From NCBI GenBank assembly GCA_947258805.1, contig CAMYJV010000012.1, positions 1 to 36,420 on the forward strand: DNA of 36,420 nt, written 5' to 3'. This DNA comes from an uncultured Gammaproteobacteria bacterium. Lineage in GTDB: Bacteria; Pseudomonadota; Gammaproteobacteria; GCA-2729495. The translations under genes and the position numbers were made by a program. Shown here one piece after another: positions 16,032 to 24,016 of this stretch. The notes under the pieces were generated by a model. It saw only the letters and a list, made by a program, of their open reading frames with translations, made no database searches and was not told the origin of the DNA. Positions within the stretch are counted from its first letter, which is position 1; every line of letters begins with the position of its first letter.

Positions 16032-17051
16032 ATGGGTGCAAATTTGTCCAAGCCGGTAACCATTGCCCTGGACGCTATGGGCGGCGACCACGGCGTGTCC
16101 GTGTCTGTGCCTGCCGCCCTGAGGATGTTAGGCAAGCAACCGTTGCTGGACATCATCCTTGTCGGGCAGCGTGACGCCATCGAGGCGGTGCTGAAAGAGC
16201 AGCGCCATGATCGTCTGCACATCCATGAAGCCAGCCAGGTAGTCGGCATGGACGAAAGGCCGGCAGACGCGCTGCGCAAGAAGAAAGATTCTTCGATGCG
16301 GGTGGCGATCAACCTGGTCAAGGAAGGCGCTGCCCATGCCTGTGTCAGTGCCGGTAATACCGGTGCGCTGATGGCCACGAGCCGCTTTGTGCTGAAGACC
16401 GTGCCCGGTATCGACCGCCCGGCGATCATGGCTATCGTACCGACCAAGACCGGGCGCAGCTACATGCTGGATCTGGGGGCCAATGCCGAATGCACCTCTG
16501 AACAGCTTTTCCAGTTCGCCGTCATGGGCGCGGTCGTCGTGCGCGGCCTGGAAGATATCCACCACGAACCGAGCGTCGGGCTGCTGAACATCGGCGAGGA
16601 AGACATCAAGGGCAACGATACGATTCGCGAGGCTGCTCGCATGCTGGCGGAAAGTGGCCTGAATTACGTTGGTTTCATCGAGGGGAATTCAATTGCCGAC
16701 CAGAAGGCCGACGTGGTTGTATGCGACGGCTTCTCGGGTAACATCGCCCTGAAGAGCATGGAAGGCACGGCGAAACTGGTTGCGCACTTCCTCGAGCGCG
16801 AGTTCCGGGGCAGTCCTTACGGCTGGTTTGCCGGTCTGGTCGCGTTGCCGTTGCTCCGATCCTTGCGCAAGCGCCTGGATCCCCGCCGCTACAATGGCGC
16901 CTCCCTGGTCGGGTTGAACGGTATTGTTGTCAAAAGCCACGGTAGCGCCGACGCACTGGCGATGGCGCAGGCGATTGATGTCGCGATCCTCGAAGTGGAG
17001 AAGGGCGTGCCCGAACAGATTCGCCAGCGAATGGAACGACAGGCCCACTGA
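16032..17051 (+). CDS. plsX: Phosphate acyltransferase PlsX
   Basis: PlsX converts acyl-ACP and phosphate to acyl-phosphate for PlsY at the start of phospholipid synthesis. The 339-residue length is normal. Family motifs are VTIALDAMGGDHG at the N-terminus, AVSAGNTGALMA-like CVSAGNTGALMATSRFVLKT, MLDLGANAECT, LLNIGEEDIKGND, and VVVCDGFSGNIALKSMEGTAK. The C-terminus ends in KGVPEQIRQRMERQAH. It starts at ATG 16032 after a hairpin-bearing gap and is separated from fabH by 3 bp, consistent with a lipid-synthesis operon. A role as a peripheral membrane enzyme is known for the family. Confidence 0.95.
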   Translation: MGANLSKPVTIALDAMGGDHGVSVSVPAALRMLGKQPLLDIILVGQRDAIEAVLKEQRHDRLHIHEASQVVGMDERPADALRKKKDSSMRVAINLVKEGAAHACVSAGNTGALMATSRFVLKTVPGIDRPAIMAIVPTKTGRSYMLDLGANAECTSEQLFQFAVMGAVVVRGLEDIHHEPSVGLLNIGEEDIKGNDTIREAARMLAESGLNYVGFIEGNSIADQKADVVVCDGFSGNIALKSMEGTAKLVAHFLEREFRGSPYGWFAGLVALPLLRSLRKRLDPRRYNGASLVGLNGIVVKSHGSADALAMAQAIDVAILEVEKGVPEQIRQRMERQAH

Positions 17052-17054
17052 CCG

Positions 17055-18029
17055 GTGACGCAAGTGTATTCGAGAATTCTCGGCACCGGCTGCTACCTGC
17101 CCGACCGGGTCCTGACCAATGCCGACCTTGAGCACATGGTGGAGACCACCGATGAGTGGATCCAGACCCGCACCGGGATCAAGCGTCGCCACATTGCTGC
17201 TGACGGTGAAACGACCGCCGACCTGGCCGAGGCCGCTGCGCGCCGGGCGCTGGATGCTGCCGGTGTCGATGCCAGCGAGATCGACCTGATACTGGTCGGC
17301 ACCACGACCGCAGACCAGGTGTTTCCGAACATGGGTTGCCTGCTGCAGGATCGTCTCGATATACACGGTTGTCCGGCCTTCGGCCTCGAGGCCGCCTGCA
17401 GCGGTTTCATTTATGCGCTGAGCGTAGCCAATTGCTTTATTGCCGCAGGCAACGCCAAACGGGCGCTTGTTGTTGGTGCCGAGACCCTGTCACGGATGCT
17501 CGACTGGGAGGACCGGGGCACCTGCGTGCTGTTCGGTGACGGCGCGGGGGCCGTAGTGCTCGGGCCTTCGGACGAACCCGGTATCCTGTCATGCCACCTC
17601 GGCGCTGACGGCCGCTATAAAGACCTCCTCTACCATCCCTACGGCACGTCCCGTATCCAGCGTCCCGAAGATACCGAACGTCCCTATATCCAGATGCGCG
17701 GCAACGAAATCTTCAAAGTTGCTGTCAAGACCCTGGAAAACATAGTCGACGAAACCCTCGAAGCTAATGGCCTGTCCTGTAGTGCCATCGACTGGCTGGT
17801 GCCGCACCAGGCGAACATTCGAATCATCCAGGCGACGGCGAAGCGCCTGGGCATGCCGATGGAGAAAGTCATCCTGACGCTGGAAGATCATGGCAACACT
17901 TCTGCGGCATCGGTGCCGCTGGCTCTCGATACCGCTGTGCGCGATGGCCGGATCAAACGTGGCGATCTGTTGATGCTAGAGGCTTTCGGCGGGGGTCTGA
18001 CCTGGGGATCAGCCCTGATCCGTTATTGA
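17055..18029 (+). CDS. fabH: Beta-ketoacyl-ACP synthase III (FabH)
   Basis: FabH starts fatty acid synthesis by condensing acetyl-CoA with malonyl-ACP. The 324-residue protein carries the full catalytic triad: Cys115 in EAACSGF, His250 in VPHQANIRI and Asn280 in [11 protein letters not shown]. Other hallmarks are [18 protein letters not shown] and the C-terminal [16 protein letters not shown]. It starts at GTG 17055, just after plsX. In E. coli and many relatives the next gene is fabD; here the next gene is a DASS transporter overlapping the fabH stop (TGATG), so fabD, fabG and acpP must be elsewhere. Confidence 0.96.
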   Translation: MTQVYSRILGTGCYLPDRVLTNADLEHMVETTDEWIQTRTGIKRRHIAADGETTADLAEAAARRALDAAGVDASEIDLILVGTTTADQVFPNMGCLLQDRLDIHGCPAFGLEAACSGFIYALSVANCFIAAGNAKRALVVGAETLSRMLDWEDRGTCVLFGDGAGAVVLGPSDEPGILSCHLGADGRYKDLLYHPYGTSRIQRPEDTERPYIQMRGNEIFKVAVKTLENIVDETLEANGLSCSAIDWLVPHQANIRIIQATAKRLGMPMEKVILTLEDHGNTSAASVPLALDTAVRDGRIKRGDLLMLEAFGGGLTWGSALIRY

Positions 18030-19519
18030 TGACTACCCGGCTGCGCGCCGTTGCCCTGTTCGTCGGACCGGCGGTTGCGCTGGCGCTCTACCTGCTGTTG
18101 CCCACCAGCTATCTCTCGCCTTCCGGAGAAATCCTGCCGCTCACCGAGGCGGCCCGCTCGGCCGCCGCTGTGGGCCTGTGGATGGCAATCTGGTGGCTGA
18201 GCGAAGCCATCCCGATTTATGCAACGGCGCTATTACCGTTGGCCCTCTTTCCGCTGACCGGCGCGACGACGATGGCGGCCGCTGCCGATGGCTACGCGCA
18301 CCCGCTGATCTACCTGTTTCTCGGCGGTTTCATCCTTGCCCTGGCCCTCGAACGCTGGGGCGTGCATCAGCGCCTGGCCCTTGGCGTGCTCGGACGGGTA
18401 GGCACTGAACCTTCCCGGGTAATCGGCGCTTTCATGCTGATCTCCGCGTTTGTCAGCATGTGGGTGACGAACACGGCCACGACGATCATGTTGCTGCCGG
18501 TAGCGACCAGCGTGCTGGCGCTGACGCAGCTGGAACAAGGCGACGGCGACGGCCAGCAGAACTTTTCGGTCTGTTTGCTGCTTGGTATCGCTTACGCGGC
18601 ATCCATCGGCGGTATCGGGACGATCATCGGGACAGCGCCCAACCTGTTTGTCGTGTCGTTCATCGAGTCACAGACGGGCCTGGAGATCAGTTTTTTGCGC
18701 TGGATGGCGATTGGTGTGCCGCTGGTCCTGGTGTTCGTGCCACTAACCTGGTGGATGCTGGTCCGGTACACGTTCAACTTGCCGGCCGGCCGTTTCGCCG
18801 GGGTCGCCCAGGAACTGGCTCGCCAGCGCGAGCAGCAGGGGCCCATGGATACTGGTGCACGGCGCACCGTCGTCGTGTTCGTCTCGACGGCCCTGGCCTG
18901 GGTGACCCGACCCTTTCTGAATGACTTGGCAATTGCCGGCTGGCAGCCACTCGCTGGCCTGACCGATCCCGGTATCGCGATTCTCGGCGCGCTGGCCCTG
19001 TTCGTGACGCCGGTCCGGCTTCGCGAGCGGCGCTTCCTGATGGACTGGCAAACGGCAGTGCGTCTGCCTTGGGGACTGTTGATACTGTTTGGCGGCGGGC
19101 TGAGCCTGGCTGCCGCGCTGGACGGCAGCGGCTTCAGTGCCTTTCTCGGCAGCCAGGTCGGTGCGCTGGGTGTGCTGCCCGAGGTGCTGTTGGTGGCCCT
19201 CGTTGTGGGGCTGATGATTTTTCTGACGGAGCTGACCAGCAATACGGCAACCACGGCGACGCTGATCCCGGTCATGTTCGCTGTGGCCGGCGGCCTGGGC
19301 CTTGACCCGCTGCTGCTCGTGGTGCCGGCGGGGATCGCCGCCAGCTGTGCGTTCATGCTGCCCGTCGCCACGCCGCCCAATGCCATTGTCTTCGGCTCCG
19401 GACGCCTGACCATCGCCCAGATGAGCCGGGCCGGCCTCCGGCTGAACCTGCTCGGGATAGTGCTGATCACCGGCCTGGCTTATGCTGTGATTCTGCCCGT
19501 ATTCAGGATGACGACATGA
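18029..19519 (+). CDS. DASS/SLC13-family sodium-coupled anion transporter
   Basis: This 496-residue inner-membrane transporter belongs to the divalent anion:Na+ symporter family (di-/tricarboxylates, sulfate). Around a dozen hydrophobic segments are visible. Both inverted-repeat Na+-site motifs are present: MWVTNTATTIMLLPVA (about residues 148-163) and LTELTSNTATTATLIPV (about 406-422), the S/T-N-T signature. Further marks are WWLSEAIPIYATALLPL and LPVATPPNAIVFGSG. The substrate cannot be told. Translation begins at ATG 18029 overlapping the fabH stop (TGATG) and ends in an ATGA overlap with the L,D-transpeptidase gene, so it is probably co-translated with both. Its presence in a lipid and cell-wall operon is unexplained. 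Confidence 0.9.
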   Translation: MTTRLRAVALFVGPAVALALYLLLPTSYLSPSGEILPLTEAARSAAAVGLWMAIWWLSEAIPIYATALLPLALFPLTGATTMAAAADGYAHPLIYLFLGGFILALALERWGVHQRLALGVLGRVGTEPSRVIGAFMLISAFVSMWVTNTATTIMLLPVATSVLALTQLEQGDGDGQQNFSVCLLLGIAYAASIGGIGTIIGTAPNLFVVSFIESQTGLEISFLRWMAIGVPLVLVFVPLTWWMLVRYTFNLPAGRFAGVAQELARQREQQGPMDTGARRTVVVFVSTALAWVTRPFLNDLAIAGWQPLAGLTDPGIAILGALALFVTPVRLRERRFLMDWQTAVRLPWGLLILFGGGLSLAAALDGSGFSAFLGSQVGALGVLPEVLLVALVVGLMIFLTELTSNTATTATLIPVMFAVAGGLGLDPLLLVVPAGIAASCAFMLPVATPPNAIVFGSGRLTIAQMSRAGLRLNLLGIVLITGLAYAVILPVFRMTT

Positions 19520-20466
19520 AGCGGTCTGGCCACAAGTACCTGCTGATCCTGGCCTGCCTTTTGGGGACGGCTGCGCAGGCAGAAGTTTTCATATTGCCGT
19601 CAGGCGAGCAGGTCGTGGGCGCCGCGGGGCAGGTGTCGGCGGCCTACGAAGATACGCTGACGGATATTGGCCGTCGGCACGGTCTTGGCTACGAGGAAAT
19701 GCGGCTGGCGAACCCCGGCGTAGACCCATGGCTGCCTGGAGAGGGCGCTGCGGTGATCTTGCCCACGCGCTTCGTGCTGCCGGATACCCCGCGCCGCGGT
19801 GTCGTGATCAATCTCGCCGAGTACCGCATGTACTACTACCACAGCGTCGACGGGGTATCGCGGGTCTCCACCTTTCCGATCAGTATCGGGCGAATGGACT
19901 GGAACACGCCGCTGGGCCGCGCATCGATTACGGCGAAAACGCGCAACCCGGCCTGGTATCCACCTGTGTCGATCCGCGAAGAGTACGCGGCCGAGGGTCG
20001 CAGTTTGCCCAACGTGGTGCCGGCCGGCCCTGACAATCCGCTGGGAGAGTACGCGCTCAGGCTCAGCGTGCCGGGTTACCTGATTCACGGCACCAACCGT
20101 CCAGCCGGCGTGGGCATGCGGGTCACGCACGGCTGCATCCGCATGTTTCCGGAAGATATCGAATGGTTGTTTCCGCAGGTGGGTGTGAAAACTTCCGTGC
20201 GCCTGATCAACCAGCCGGTAAAGCTGGGGTGGTCCGGCCAATCGCTGCTGCTGGAGGTGCACCCGCCACTGGGTGAGGACGAGGCGGGCCGGGAAAAAGG
20301 CATGACCTTCATTACCGAGCGCTACGTTGAACTGACAAGCGAGCGGCCGGCAGAAGTGGACTGGGACCTGATTGAACAGGTGTACCGCGAGCAACGCGGT
20401 GTGCCGGTGGAAGTAGGGCGTGCGACCGAGATTGTGCCGGCGGTGGCGGCCCGGCTGGCTGACTAG
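19516..20466 (+). CDS. L,D-transpeptidase (ErfK/YbiS type) with LysM-like domain
   Basis: This periplasmic enzyme forms L,D-crosslinks in peptidoglycan or attaches Braun lipoprotein to it. The 316 residues contain a signal peptide (MKRSGHKYLLILACLLGTAAQA), a LysM-like segment (DTLTDIGRRHGLGYEEMRLANPGVDPWLPGEG), then a YkuD catalytic domain with INLAEYRMYYY, TFPISIGRMDWNTPLG, and the active site YLIHGTNRP and THGCIRM with the catalytic Cys near residue 207. The start overlaps the transporter stop (ATGA). Directly downstream, convergent and sharing a terminator, is an OprI/Lpp-like lipoprotein ending in lysine, so a lipoprotein-anchoring role is the best guess. As I recall, Pseudomonas has a similar pairing next to oprI. 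Confidence 0.93.
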   Translation: MKRSGHKYLLILACLLGTAAQAEVFILPSGEQVVGAAGQVSAAYEDTLTDIGRRHGLGYEEMRLANPGVDPWLPGEGAAVILPTRFVLPDTPRRGVVINLAEYRMYYYHSVDGVSRVSTFPISIGRMDWNTPLGRASITAKTRNPAWYPPVSIREEYAAEGRSLPNVVPAGPDNPLGEYALRLSVPGYLIHGTNRPAGVGMRVTHGCIRMFPEDIEWLFPQVGVKTSVRLINQPVKLGWSGQSLLLEVHPPLGEDEAGREKGMTFITERYVELTSERPAEVDWDLIEQVYREQRGVPVEVGRATEIVPAVAARLAD

Positions 20467-20493
20467 AGCGGCGTGCCCTGCGGGCAAAAAAAA

Positions 20494-20521
20494 GCCGCGG
20501 CATCTCTGCCGCGGCTTTTTT
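20494..20521. terminator. Bidirectional intrinsic terminator
   Basis: A perfect 9-bp stem GCCGCGGCA/TGCCGCGGC with a TCTC loop is flanked by eight A on the left (20486-20493) and six T on the right (20516-20521). It can therefore end transcripts from both sides: the L,D-transpeptidase operon (plus) and the lipoprotein gene (minus). Confidence 0.92.
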
Positions 20522-20538
20522 GTCAGAAGCGCTGGTCC

Positions 20539-20856
20539 TTACTTGGACTGGCTCCGCTGGAACATACGATCCATTTTCTCGTTGGTCGCGTCACAGCAAG
20601 ACTGGCTCTGGTTGGCCGAGTTCAGGGCCTGGTTGGCCGTGCTCTGCGCACCCGAAGCCATCTGCTTGGCTTCCTTGGATGTGGCGTTAGCAGCATCGGC
20701 GGTTGACGAAGCCTGGTTAGACGTCGCAGAGATGCGATCGATCTTGGAGTTCAGCTCATCAACCTGCTTCTGAAGCTCCGAATAGCAGCCACTCAGCATG
20801 AATACTGCGAGCGCTACCACGCTGCCCCTGACTGCAATCTGCAGTGTTTTACTCAT
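20539..20856 (-). CDS. Alanine-zipper outer-membrane lipoprotein (Lpp/OprI type)
   Basis: This 105-residue lipoprotein has a signal peptide and lipobox FMLSGC, with the acylated Cys at residue 24. The mature part of about 82 residues is a heptad-rich Ala/Ser coiled coil (SSTADAANATSKEAKQMASGAQSTANQALNS is split by regular small residues). The end, DATNEKMDRMFQRSQSK, aligns well with the OprI tail. The C-terminal Lys is what L,D-transpeptidases link to diaminopimelate in Braun lipoprotein. An unusual Cys-Cys pair sits at SQSCCDA. The start is ATG 20856 with GAGGA 7-8 nt upstream; two TTG codons upstream are not needed. It probably tethers the outer membrane to peptidoglycan together with the adjacent transpeptidase. 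Confidence 0.9.
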   Translation of the reverse strand: MSKTLQIAVRGSVVALAVFMLSGCYSELQKQVDELNSKIDRISATSNQASSTADAANATSKEAKQMASGAQSTANQALNSANQSQSCCDATNEKMDRMFQRSQSK

Positions 20857-21086
20857 CAACAAGTCCTCACTTGAAGTTAAAAATTTCTAACAAGCAGAAG
20901 GAACCTCGAAACAGCGGTCCTCCCCAGACGGCGCAATGATGGCGTAAACATTGTTAAATCGCAATGCGTGGTGGCGGTGATAGACGGCACTGTGCCAGGG
21001 CCAGGCGGTGTTCAGCTGGCAGCCAGCGGTGATTGCGAGCGGGTGCGGAATGGCGCCTCACTGCCATCCCCGGGAAGAGGGGGGGG

Positions 21087-21114
21087 TTGCAAGCCCGGCA
21101 GGTCTGTATATGAT
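21087..21114 (+). promoter_or_regulatory. lexA promoter
   Basis: The -35 TTGCAA (21087-21092) and -10 TATGAT (21109-21114) are separated by 16 bp. The -10 lies inside the first LexA operator, as expected for repression by occlusion. The rest of the 291-bp gap between the lipoprotein gene and lexA shows no gene; it includes a run of eight G at 21079-21086. Confidence 0.7.
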
Positions 21115-21119
21115 CACAG
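21104..21119 (+). promoter_or_regulatory. LexA operator (SOS box) 1
   Basis: CTGTATATGATCACAG matches the gammaproteobacterial SOS box CTGT-N8-ACAG exactly at all eight defining positions. It overlaps the -10 of the lexA promoter. Confidence 0.93.
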
Positions 21120-21121
21120 TA

Positions 21122-21137
21122 CTGGTTATATAAACAG
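21122..21137 (+). promoter_or_regulatory. LexA operator (SOS box) 2
   Basis: CTGGTTATATAAACAG is a second operator with one mismatch (CTGG for CTGT). Its centre is 18 bp from the first, so two LexA dimers could sit side by side, as in E. coli lexA. It ends 10 bp before the lexA ATG and covers the only weak ribosome-binding candidate (AGG). Confidence 0.85.
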
Positions 21138-21147
21138 GTATGCAATC

Positions 21148-21771
21148 ATGGCGGAACTCACCCCCAGGCAATCTGAGATTCTTGAATTAATTCAAACGTT
21201 TATCGATGAAACCGGCATGCCTCCCACACGCGCGGAAATTGCCCGGGAGCTGGGCTTCCGGTCGGCAAATGCCGCGGAAGACCACCTGCGGGCCCTGCAG
21301 CGCAAGGGTGTGCTGGAACTGATTCCCGGCACGTCCCGGGGCATTCAGCTGAAGGATTTTCTGCGCGACCAGCTGGGTTTGCCGCTGGTGGGGCGTGTCG
21401 CGGCCGGCAACCCGATACTCGCCGAAGAGCACATCGAGGGGCGCTACCGGATTGATACCTCGCTGTTCCACCCCCGCCCGCATTTCCTGCTGCGCGTGCA
21501 GGGCATGAGCATGCGCAACGCCGGCATCCTGGATGGCGACCTGGTTGCGGTACACCGCACGCCGGAGGTTCGTAACGGCCAGATCATCGTTGCGCGCCTG
21601 GAAGACGAGGTGACGGTCAAACGTTATCGCCAGAATGGCCAGCATGTCTGCTGGCTGCTGCCCGAAAACGACGATTTCGAGCCCATCAAGGTAGATCTGC
21701 GTGAGCAGCCGATGATGATTGAAGGAGTCGTGGTCGGCCTGTTACGCAACGGAATGCCGATGCTGAACTGA
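21148..21771 (+). CDS. lexA: LexA SOS repressor
   Basis: LexA represses DNA-damage genes until RecA filaments trigger its self-cleavage. The 207-residue protein has a winged-helix N-terminal domain ([20 protein letters not shown], then [20 protein letters not shown]) and a C-terminal peptidase domain. The cleavage site is Ala86-Gly87 in GRVAAGNP. The catalytic pair is Ser121 in [15 protein letters not shown] and Lys158 in DEVTVKRY. Overall similarity to E. coli LexA is high, and the operators are E. coli-like. ATG 21148 is preferred; the open frame upstream (from 20968) covers the operators and is not coding. It heads lexA-imuA-imuB-dnaE2, so it autoregulates the mutagenesis operon. Whether a second lexA exists elsewhere is unknown. 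Confidence 0.96.
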   Translation: MAELTPRQSEILELIQTFIDETGMPPTRAEIARELGFRSANAAEDHLRALQRKGVLELIPGTSRGIQLKDFLRDQLGLPLVGRVAAGNPILAEEHIEGRYRIDTSLFHPRPHFLLRVQGMSMRNAGILDGDLVAVHRTPEVRNGQIIVARLEDEVTVKRYRQNGQHVCWLLPENDDFEPIKVDLREQPMMIEGVVVGLLRNGMPMLN

Positions 21772-21796
21772 AGCTTCCCGACATTCAGAACAAGAA

Positions 21797-22429
21797 ATGT
21801 CGTCAAGGCATCGCCTCCAATCTCTGCTTGAGCACCCCCGTATCTGGCGGGCCGGTTCCCGTGACCGGCCGTTTCGCCAGGCGCTGGGCACCGGCTACCA
21901 GGCGCTGGACCAGGCGCTGGCCGGCGGCTGGCCAGCTGCCAGTCTCAATGAGCTGTGTGTCGATACCTGGGGCATCGGTGAATTTCGCCTGCTGCTACCG
22001 GCGCTGCGTGCGTTGACGGCCCATTCCGGCGCCGGTGACGCCCGCTGGACCATGCTGGTCAATCCGCCCTACCTGCCGTATGCACCTGCGTTGGCAGGCG
22101 CGGGTATTACGCTGGCACGCGTGCTGGTGACCCGTTGTTCCCGGCAGCGTGATGCTGACTGGGCCATGGAACAGGCACTGTATTCCGGCCACTGTGCTGC
22201 GGTACTGGGCTGGTGTGAGGCGGCTGATCCTCGCTGTCTGCGCCGGCTGCAACTGGCGGCCGAGGTGAGTCGTTCGTGGGCCGTGCTGTTCCGGCCGGCG
22301 CGCTTTCGGCACCAGCGCTCGCCCGCCACGCTGCGCATGCATCTGCGGCCGGCGCAGGATCGTGGCATCAGCGTGAATATCTTCAAGTACCGGGGCGGGC
22401 ACCCCCGTCACGTGATCCTGCATGCCTGA
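21797..22429 (+). CDS. imuA: ImuA, RecA-like SOS mutagenesis protein
   Basis: ImuA is the RecA-fold accessory subunit of the ImuA-ImuB-DnaE2 mutasome in proteobacteria. The 210-residue protein shows LGTGYQALDQALAGGWPAASLNELCVDTWGIGEFRLLLPAL, a RecA/SulA-like opening in which the Walker A loop is degenerate (no G-K-T). It continues with WTMLVNPPYLPYAPALAGAGI, CAAVLGWCEA, RCLRRLQLAAE and a Arg-rich C-terminus ending RGGHPRHVILHA. It begins 25 bp after lexA, with no operator of its own visible, and runs 11 bp before imuB. Assignment rests on sequence character plus the diagnostic gene order. Confidence 0.9.
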   Translation: MSSRHRLQSLLEHPRIWRAGSRDRPFRQALGTGYQALDQALAGGWPAASLNELCVDTWGIGEFRLLLPALRALTAHSGAGDARWTMLVNPPYLPYAPALAGAGITLARVLVTRCSRQRDADWAMEQALYSGHCAAVLGWCEAADPRCLRRLQLAAEVSRSWAVLFRPARFRHQRSPATLRMHLRPAQDRGISVNIFKYRGGHPRHVILHA

Positions 22430-22440
22430 ACGGCTGGCTC

Positions 22441-24006
22441 ATGGCGCGCACCCCCCGACAACCTGGTTTATTCGAGGCAGATTCGCTGCCTCCGGCAGAA
22501 GCCGGGCAGCTGCGCGCATTGGCGGGTGCTGCGCTGGCAGTCGGTCACTCCTCCGGACGGCGCCTGTGGCTTGGCCTGTATGTTCCGGGACTGCCGCTGG
22601 CTGCGTTGCCGGGAGCGGGGGCGCAGCCCCGTGCCGTATTGAACCAGGCTGGCCGGCAGGCGCGGGTGCAGTTCTGTGATTCAATCGCCAGCCGTCTCGG
22701 GGTGCGTCCCGGTTTGCCGGCCAACGCGGCACTGGCGCTATTGCCGGAACTCGAGTTATTGCCGCGAGATCCGCAGCGCGAGCACCGTTTGCTGTCACAA
22801 CTGGCCGATCTCGCGACGGAATTCACTCCCTGTGTCAGCATCGTCAGGCCGGCCACGCTGTTGCTGGAGATTGGCGGCAGCCTGAGATTTTTCGGTGATG
22901 CCGATCAGCTACGCACGCTGATTCTCAAGCGACTGCGCGAGCGTGGCCACGCTGGCCGGGCCGCCGTTGCACCCACGGCCCGGGCTGCCTGTTGGCTGGC
23001 TTGCGCACAAACCGACGCACTGATCGTAGATCGGGCGGTCCTTGCCGGACAGCTGGGAGAGTTGCGGGTGGCGGGCTTGCCCTGGCCCGCTGCTCAGCGC
23101 CGGACCCTGCAGGAGATGGGCGTTGAGACCTTGTCCGACTGCGTGCGCCTGCCCCGGGACGGCCTGGCTCGCCGGCTCGGTGCCAGGCTGCTCGGGGAGC
23201 TGGACCAGGCCTATGGCCGTCGGCCGGAAGCGCTGGACTGGCATCGGCCTGAGCAGCACTTTCATGACCGTGTAGAACTGGAGCAGGAAAGCACGGACAC
23301 CCGGCAGCTGGCCGCTGCGCTGGATATCCTGGTAGACCGCCTGGCCACGCAAATGCGGTCGCGCCAGCGCAGCGTGCGCCATGTCTGGTTGCACTGCGAG
23401 CACCGGGACCAGCCGGACACGCGTCTCCGTATCGGTTTGCTGCAGGCCACGGCCGAGCCCGTGCGGTTGCGGGAGCTGGGCCGGGTGCACCTGGCTGCCG
23501 TGACTGTGCCGGCGGCAGTCATCGCGGTCAGCCTGCAGGCCGCCCTTGATGCCGCCTTGGTGCCGCTGCCCGGCGACTTGCTGGAAAGTGCCACACAGAC
23601 GGCGGAGGATGCCCTGGCTTTTGTAGAGCGCCTGCGCGCGCGCCTTGGCGAAGAGTCGGTACACGGTTTGCAGGCGCGTGCAGAGCACCGCCCGGAACAT
23701 GCGTGGCAGGCAGTTCGCGAACCGGGTGTCGCGCCCGGCAACGGCAAAGCAACCGTGCCGGCAGCCGGGCAGCGGCCGCTATGGATGCTCCCCGTTCCGG
23801 CAAAGCTGCATGAAGCCCGGGGGCAGCCCGTATTCCACGGAGTGTTGCAGCTATCCCGTGGCCCGGAGCGCATTGAAACGGGCTGGTGGGACGGCGGTGA
23901 TATTCGCCGTGATTACTACGTGGCACAGAATCACCGTGGCATGCAGCTGTGGATTTACCGCGACCTGCGTGAGGCACGCTGGTACCTGCACGGCCTCTTC
24001 GGATAA
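22441..24006 (+). CDS. imuB: ImuB, inactive Y-family polymerase homologue
   Basis: ImuB is the scaffold that connects DnaE2, ImuA and the beta clamp during translesion synthesis. The 521-residue protein has the Y-family layout, but the catalytic acidic residues are replaced: the first motif reads [15 protein letters not shown] in place of D-x-D-x-F-F, and the second reads [13 protein letters not shown] in place of D-E-A-Y. A helix-hairpin-helix region ([26 protein letters not shown]) and the C-terminal [11 protein letters not shown] and WYLHGLFG typical of ImuB follow. The first 39 residues ([15 protein letters not shown] onward) extend beyond the usual start and contain QPGLF, which resembles a beta-clamp-binding motif. 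No in-frame start lies between this ATG and the conserved core. Confidence 0.92.
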   Translation: MARTPRQPGLFEADSLPPAEAGQLRALAGAALAVGHSSGRRLWLGLYVPGLPLAALPGAGAQPRAVLNQAGRQARVQFCDSIASRLGVRPGLPANAALALLPELELLPRDPQREHRLLSQLADLATEFTPCVSIVRPATLLLEIGGSLRFFGDADQLRTLILKRLRERGHAGRAAVAPTARAACWLACAQTDALIVDRAVLAGQLGELRVAGLPWPAAQRRTLQEMGVETLSDCVRLPRDGLARRLGARLLGELDQAYGRRPEALDWHRPEQHFHDRVELEQESTDTRQLAAALDILVDRLATQMRSRQRSVRHVWLHCEHRDQPDTRLRIGLLQATAEPVRLRELGRVHLAAVTVPAAVIAVSLQAALDAALVPLPGDLLESATQTAEDALAFVERLRARLGEESVHGLQARAEHRPEHAWQAVREPGVAPGNGKATVPAAGQRPLWMLPVPAKLHEARGQPVFHGVLQLSRGPERIETGWWDGGDIRRDYYVAQNHRGMQLWIYRDLREARWYLHGLFG

Positions 24007-24016
24007 ACACGTGCAG

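Noticed and set aside
21079..21086. Run of eight G beside the lexA -35 as a phase-variation tract
   Set aside because: The tract ends exactly where the -35 begins and does not change the -35/-10 spacing; no evidence of variability.
20968..21147. N-terminal extension of LexA upstream of ATG 21148
   Set aside because: It would cover the promoter and both LexA operators, and LexA aligns from [12 protein letters not shown].
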